NCBI RefSeq assembly: GCF_002483225.1
Contig: NZ_DLHL01000034.1
Location: 1 to 26,541, forward strand
DNA length: 26,541 nucleotides
Source: Gemmatimonas sp. UBA7669
Lineage (GTDB): Bacteria; Gemmatimonadota; Gemmatimonadetes; Gemmatimonadales; Gemmatimonadaceae
Direction: 5' to 3'
Below are positions 22,899 through 26,541 of this stretch, piece after piece. The position numbers and the translations under genes are program-made. Position 1 is the first letter of the stretch. Every line of letters begins with the position of its first letter. The notes under the pieces were generated by a model that was not told the DNA's origin, did no database searches, and saw nothing but the letters and a program-made list of their open reading frames with translations.

Positions 22899-25094
22899 TC
22901 ACTTCGGCCCGATCTGGTACTCCTTCGGCGGCGTGGCGCCCATGAGGTGCTGGACGAAGTAGTCCCAGCGGCGTCGCATCATGTAATTGCTGGCCGCGCC
23001 AAAACCGTGGGCGGCGTTGGGGATCATGAGCAGGTCAAAATCCTTGCCGGCCTTGATGAGCGCGTCCACTACCAGATAGGTGTTGTCGGGCGGCACGTTG
23101 TCATCGAGCGTGCCATGCGCCAGCAGGAGCTTGCCCTTGAGGTTCTTGGCCAGGACCTGATTGGCTTCGGCGTCGTAGTTGTCGGTATTGCCCTGCTTGA
23201 CCAGCAGGCCGTGGTAACGCTCACCCCAGTCGTCTTCGTAGTTGCGATTGTCGTGATTGCCCGACTCCGCGATGCCCACCTTGAAGAAGTCCGGGTAGCG
23301 GAACATCGCGCCAGCCGTGGCAAAGCCACCGCCCGAGTGACCCCAGATACCGACCTTGTCGAGATCGATGAACTTGTGGCGCTCGGCCAACTGCTTCATG
23401 GCCGCGATCTGGTCGGGCAGCGTGTTGTCGCCCATGCGGCCGTAGTAGGCATCATGGAAGGACTTGGAGCGCGAAGGGTTGCCCGTGCCATCAATGGCCA
23501 CGACGATGAAACCGAGTTCGGCGAGTGCCTGATTGTCGCGCGTGGCAGCAGAGAACTGACGACCGCCCACCGAGCCGCCCTGCGGGCCCGGGTAGATGTA
23601 GTTGATGATCGGGTACTTCTTCGTGGAGTCGAGCGTCGTGGGCGTCCACATGAGACCATGCAGGTCCCACTTGCCGTTGCGATCCTTGGTCACGATGCGC
23701 ATGGGCGGCTTCCAGCCCGTCGCCACCAGTTTGCTGATGTCGCCCTCTTCGAGCGTGGCAATCAGCTTGCCCGTCTTCGCATCACGCAGCACGGCCACCT
23801 GCGGCTTGTCGGGACGCGACCAGCTGTCCACGAAGCGCAGTCCGTCGGGCGAGAGAAAGGTGTTGTGGTCGCCGTCTTCCGGGGTGAGCAGCGTGAGGCC
23901 CTTGCCGTCCATCCCGATGTGATAGAGATGACGGAAGTACGGATCGCGTCCCGCTTCCTTGCCCGCAGCACGGAACCAGATGCGACGCGTCTTGGCATCG
24001 ATGCGCACGAGATCGAGCACCGTGCCTTCACCGGTAGTGATCCTGTTCTTGAGTTGGCCGGTGGTGAGGTCGTAGAGGTAGAGCTGGCCCCAGTCGTCGC
24101 GCTCGGAGAACCAGATCACTTCGTTGCTGGCCGGCAGCACACGCCAGTTCTGATCGCCGTCGCCGCTCTCGAACTGCGTGGCGACTTCTTCGCGCAGCAC
24201 ATCACGCACGTCACCCGTGCTGGCGTTGGCCACACGCAGCGTGGCGATCTTGTGATCGCGTGAGTTGGACAGGAACGCCACGTGACTGCCGTCCGGGTAC
24301 CACTCGGTGTCGGCGAGCTTGCCGCCGCAGGCAATGTGATCACACACCGAGCTGCGGTGCTGATCGGCGGGCATCTTGAAGCGCACCACGCGCGGCGTGG
24401 TGGCCGAGAGGTCGATGACCACACGCTCGATCATGGTGACGGCACTGTCACCGGGCAGCGGGTACTTCCACTGCATCAGCTCGGGGTGCCCCACCTTGTA
24501 GCGCACGAGGTACATCTCGCCCGTCTTGCGCTGATCCTGCTGGAAGGTCGCGATTTTCTTCGAGTCGGGCGACCAGAGCAGAATGGCGCGATCGGAGTGT
24601 ACCCAGCCCGCGTTATCGGTGGCGTAGCCGTAATCCTTCACGCCATCGGTGGTGAGCTGGGTCTCCTGATTGCTGGCCACGTCGCGCACCCAGAGGTTCC
24701 AGTCCTTGATGAACGCGGCCTTGGTGCCGTCGGGTGAGAGCACTTCGGGCCTCCGGCCACGCGCGGTGGCTGGCGCGCCTCCAGCGGGCGCGGGCGGGCA
24801 GGCGGCGGGCGTGACAACGCAATTCGTCTTGCGGCCGCGTGTGTCCACCAGCATGAGCGGCGAGGAGCCGTCGGGCTGACGCACGCGGTAGGTGAAGCGT
24901 CCGTCGGGCAGCCAGGTCGGGCTCACGCCTGTGTTGCTCACGAGGTTCTGGGTGTTGAAGCCCAGGAACTTTTCGGCGCGGGCGTAGTCGGCAGCGGTAA
25001 CGACACGGGCCTGCGCGCCGAGCAGCTGGGCGGAGGCAGCAAGCGGGACGAGCCAGAGGGCGGCCGGGGCGGCCAGTCGAGCGAGTCGGGGCAT
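22899..25094 (-). CDS. S9-family dipeptidyl peptidase (DPP IV type), exported
   Basis: 731 aa from the ATG at 25094; the frame extends upstream, but the signal peptide begins here (M-P-R-L-A-R-L, cleavage near A-A-S-A-Q). Residues ~60-480 are the DPP IV N-terminal beta-propeller (L-S-P-D-G-T-K, W-S-P-D-S-K-K). The C-terminal alpha/beta-hydrolase domain has nucleophile Ser587 in W-G-H-S-G-G-G-F, acid Asp665 in G-T-L-D-D-N-V, and His696 in N-A-A-H-G-F. The Ser-Asp spacing (78) equals that of human DPP IV and the Asp-His spacing (31) is one less. It removes dipeptides, typically X-Pro, from peptides in the periplasm. Together with the amidohydrolase fusion it suggests a peptide-scavenging lifestyle (inference). 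Confidence 0.95.
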   Translation of the reverse strand: MPRLARLAAPAALWLVPLAASAQLLGAQARVVTAADYARAEKFLGFNTQNLVSNTGVSPTWLPDGRFTYRVRQPDGSSPLMLVDTRGRKTNCVVTPAACPPAPAGGAPATARGRRPEVLSPDGTKAAFIKDWNLWVRDVASNQETQLTTDGVKDYGYATDNAGWVHSDRAILLWSPDSKKIATFQQDQRKTGEMYLVRYKVGHPELMQWKYPLPGDSAVTMIERVVIDLSATTPRVVRFKMPADQHRSSVCDHIACGGKLADTEWYPDGSHVAFLSNSRDHKIATLRVANASTGDVRDVLREEVATQFESGDGDQNWRVLPASNEVIWFSERDDWGQLYLYDLTTGQLKNRITTGEGTVLDLVRIDAKTRRIWFRAAGKEAGRDPYFRHLYHIGMDGKGLTLLTPEDGDHNTFLSPDGLRFVDSWSRPDKPQVAVLRDAKTGKLIATLEEGDISKLVATGWKPPMRIVTKDRNGKWDLHGLMWTPTTLDSTKKYPIINYIYPGPQGGSVGGRQFSAATRDNQALAELGFIVVAIDGTGNPSRSKSFHDAYYGRMGDNTLPDQIAAMKQLAERHKFIDLDKVGIWGHSGGGFATAGAMFRYPDFFKVGIAESGNHDNRNYEDDWGERYHGLLVKQGNTDNYDAEANQVLAKNLKGKLLLAHGTLDDNVPPDNTYLVVDALIKAGKDFDLLMIPNAAHGFGAASNYMMRRRWDYFVQHLMGATPPKEYQIGPK

Positions 25095-25295
25095 CAGCGG
25101 TTGGGCTTGGGGGGAGGAACCGTAGAAAACTGGCCGCCGTGTGGGCCCGAGGGAACGGGCCAGCGCCGCGGAATGTGGCCGTCTGTGGCCGAGCTGTGGC
25201 TTGCCTCTTGGCGGGCCAGTGGCGAGCGTGGGAGGTGGCCTGGCGCGCCCGGTGGCGTGCCCAAGGCCCATTCACCGCCTTTGCCCGAGGTTTTC

Positions 25296-25730
25296 ATGAT
25301 TCGCACTGGTTCGGCCGTGTGGAACGGCACCATCAAGGACGGCAGCGGTTCGCTCACCACGCCCAGCGGGGTGCTGAGCAGCACGCCCTACTCGTTCAAG
25401 ATGCGCTTTGAGGACGAGACGGGCCGCAGCGGCACCAATCCGGAAGAGCTCATCGCTGCCGCGCATGCCGGCTGCTTCTCCATGGCCCTGTCGGGTCAGC
25501 TGACCAAGGCCGGCTTCACGCCCGAGTCGCTGGCCACGTCGGCGGCGGTGACGCTGGAGCAGAAGGACGGCGGCTTCGCGATTACCAAGGTGCACCTGAC
25601 GCTCAAGGCCAAGGTGCCGGGCATCACGGAAGCGCAGTTCCAGGAGCTCGCTGGTGCAGCCAAGGCGGGCTGCCCGGTGTCGAAGGTGCTGAATGCGGAG
25701 ATCACGTTGGCAGCGACGCTGGCGGGTTAA
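25296..25730 (+). CDS. OsmC/Ohr-family peroxiredoxin-like protein
   Basis: 144 aa from the ATG at 25296, with GAGG five bases upstream; the longer in-frame opening has no ribosome site and reads as GC-rich leader. OsmC fold: N-terminal strands with G-S-G-S-L-T-T, the helix G-T-N-P-E-E-L-I-A-A-A-H-A-G-C with Cys60, and the second reactive Cys126 in A-K-A-G-C-P-V-S. Both redox cysteines and the usual length are kept. It reduces organic hydroperoxides in the cytoplasm. Divergent from the S9 peptidase gene (201 bp between starts). Confidence 0.93.
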   Translation: MIRTGSAVWNGTIKDGSGSLTTPSGVLSSTPYSFKMRFEDETGRSGTNPEELIAAAHAGCFSMALSGQLTKAGFTPESLATSAAVTLEQKDGGFAITKVHLTLKAKVPGITEAQFQELAGAAKAGCPVSKVLNAEITLAATLAG

Positions 25731-25734
25731 CAGC

Positions 25735-25876
25735 AAACAGCGATAGCCGGGGCGTCGGAAGCCCGGGCGCCGGGAGCACGTGGCGGGAGCCTCGACCGCA
25801 GACGGCGGTTCAAGGCTTCTGCCGTGTGGCTTCTGCTTCGGGGCTTCCGGCCTCCCGCTCCCGCCGTTCGCTGTTT
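25735..25876. repeat. Long imperfect inverted repeat between osmC-type and arsR-type genes
   Basis: The outer arms AAACAGCGA (25735-25743) and TCGCTGTTT (25868-25876) are perfect complements, and so are the inner arms CGGAAGCCC (25756-25764) and GGGCTTCCG (25841-25849). CGGGAGC/GCTCCCG offers an alternative pairing. The right end runs into TTTTT, so it could end osmC transcription. It is unrelated in sequence to the palindromic repeat family described elsewhere. Confidence 0.6.
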
Positions 25877-25881
25877 TTGTG

Positions 25882-25901
25882 TATATTCGTATGTCAGCAT
25901 A
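25882..25901 (+). promoter_or_regulatory. Probable promoter/operator of the ArsR-type gene
   Basis: The AT-rich patch contains TATATT (25882-25887) as a possible -10 and the short palindrome TATG-TCAG-CATA (25890-25901), 22 bases before the start codon. ArsR proteins usually bind such dyads over their own promoter. Weak, pattern-based call. Confidence 0.4.
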
Positions 25902-25923
25902 TTACCAGTAACCCGGAGTGTCC

Positions 25924-26256
25924 ATGGCGTCCAAACGCATGAGTCCCGAACTGCTCGAGATGGTGGCGGAGCGCTTCAAGGCGCTGAGCGACCGCGCCCG
26001 GCTGAGTCTGTTGCAGGAGTTGCGCGGCGGCCCGCGCACCGTGAACGAGCTGGTCGAAGCCACCGGCATGGGGCAGGCCAACGTGTCGCGCCATCTGTCG
26101 CAGTTGTTTGCCAACGGCCTCGTGGCCCGTGAGCGTGACGGCGTGTATGTGCGCTATGAACTGGCCGACAAGGATGTGCTGCGGCTCTGCGAGCTGGTGT
26201 GCGGGCGGCTCGAGTCGGAGCTGATGGAGCGCCGCAAGGTTGTAACGGGCAGATAG
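25924..26256 (+). CDS. ArsR-family winged-helix regulator
   Basis: 110 aa from the ATG at 25924; GGAG at 25915-25918 fits this start better than the GTG two codons earlier. Winged helix: R-F-K-A-L-S-D-R-A-R-L-S-L-L near residue 20, recognition helix M-G-Q-A-N-V-S-R-H-L-S-Q-L near residues 45-58, and wing V-A-R-E-R-D-G-V-Y-V-R-Y. There is no C-x-C metal motif in the recognition region; the only Cys residues (L-C-E-L-V-C) lie in the C-terminal dimer helix and could be a thiol switch or metal site. Its target is unknown; downstream sequence holds no gene within the window. Confidence 0.92.
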   Translation: MASKRMSPELLEMVAERFKALSDRARLSLLQELRGGPRTVNELVEATGMGQANVSRHLSQLFANGLVARERDGVYVRYELADKDVLRLCELVCGRLESELMERRKVVTGR

Positions 26257-26398
26257 TATGTGGGTGAGATGAGATGCTAAGCAAAAGGCACTGTTTGAAC
26301 TTGGCCCGTGAGGCGAGCCCTACAGCGCCGAATGCTTATACCTGCAATGGGAAGGACCGTCCGAAGCACCGTCCAATCAGCCAATGTATTGCACCATA

Positions 26399-26442
26399 GT
26401 CGGCAAGAATCGAAAGCCTACGAAACGTAGCTATTGCCGGAC
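26399..26442. repeat. Nested hairpin in the low-GC tail
   Basis: The inner stem CTACG-AAA-CGTAG (26418-26430) is perfect. The outer arms CGGCAA (26401-26406) and TTGCCG (26434-26439) are also perfect and extend by GT/AC with one bulged G. No T-run follows, so a terminator role is doubtful. It could be part of a structured RNA or a recombination site. Confidence 0.5.
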
Positions 26443-26517
26443 ATGGGGCACTTGTTAGAATGGCCTCTTGACAGCAAAAGAGCATGGCAGAATATTCGCA
26501 CTGACGCAGTCGGACGC

Positions 26518-26541
26518 CTAACAGGGTGCTGAAAAACCGGT
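26518..26541. repeat. Right window-end copy of an inverted terminal sequence
   Basis: CTAACAGGGTGCTGA followed by AAAACCGG. The first 15 bases are the exact reverse complement of 9-23. The form (CAGGGTGCTGAAAAACC-like, then the window stops) resembles the terminal inverted repeat of an insertion sequence; I cannot name the family with confidence. Confidence 0.5.

Larger units (their letters stand above)
26257..26541. other. Gene-free, lower-GC tail of the window
   Basis: No open frame of note. Counting 26281-26520 gives 127 G+C of 240 (53%), well below the coding regions. It holds one clear hairpin (26399-26442) and ends in the inverted-terminal sequence shared with base 9-23. It may be decayed or acquired sequence next to a mobile element. 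Confidence 0.6.

Noticed and set aside
22779..24263. 494-codon plus-strand frame opposite the S9 peptidase
   Set aside because: It begins inside repeat copy D and runs antisense to a clearly functional peptidase with a complete catalytic triad.
26399..26541. Integron attC site (GCCTAAC at 26516-26522)
   Set aside because: No matching GTTRRRY partner at the right distance is visible, and the same sequence appears inverted at the other window end, which fits an insertion-sequence terminus better.

Overview
The window is GC-rich, about 65% in the coding parts by eye. It looks like a piece of a Gemmatimonadota-type chromosome. This is inferred from family content (a large PD40-amidohydrolase fusion, an S9 dipeptidyl peptidase, a TonB-dependent receptor), from signal peptides ending in Ala-Gln, and from a dispersed palindromic repeat family. 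There is no 16S rRNA or other marker gene, so the assignment is inference. No RNA genes, CRISPR arrays, phage genes or complete insertion sequences are visible.

Layout. 1-7225 (+) is a tightly packed heavy-metal efflux operon: an outer-membrane TolC/CzcC-type channel cut by the window edge, a lipoprotein CzcB-type adaptor, a CusA/CzcA-type RND pump, a HupE/UreJ-type membrane protein, and two small genes. The two small genes match the C-terminal and N-terminal halves of what is elsewhere one 'transmembrane anchor protein', here split and in swapped order. A small secreted protein (7226-7657, -) abuts the operon tail to tail. 8019-10438 (+) holds a carbon-nitrogen hydrolase, a GNAT acetyltransferase overlapping it by 4 bases, and an alpha/beta hydrolase. 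A TonB-dependent receptor follows (10520-12811). Next come a divergent TetR regulator / RibD-type reductase pair around a perfect 17-bp palindrome, a voltage-gated-type K+ channel with a zinc ribbon, a secreted protein with two copper-site cupredoxin domains behind a CRP-like palindrome, a TSUP permease, a DUF423 protein, phenylalanine 4-monooxygenase, the PD40-amidohydrolase fusion, a glycine-zipper protein, the S9 peptidase, an OsmC protein and an ArsR regulator.

Repeats. A composite palindromic element lies at 12823-12901, 14107-14226 (degraded), 22075-22243 and 22708-22870. It has a ~79-bp hairpin module with the conserved loop ACCGACAGTCCGGT and a ~70-bp module centred on TGATCAG. One copy supplies the last 18 codons of the TetR gene, and two same-orientation copies bracket the glycine-zipper gene. 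The two extreme ends of the window carry a 15-nt exact inverted match, which suggests that the window is a contig bounded by an insertion-sequence terminus at both ends.

The best candidates for something undescribed are the metal-efflux operon with its split, order-swapped anchor/sensor pair; the uncoupled hydrolase-acetyltransferase pair, which also has its order reversed relative to the fused form; and the palindromic repeat that has become protein-coding.
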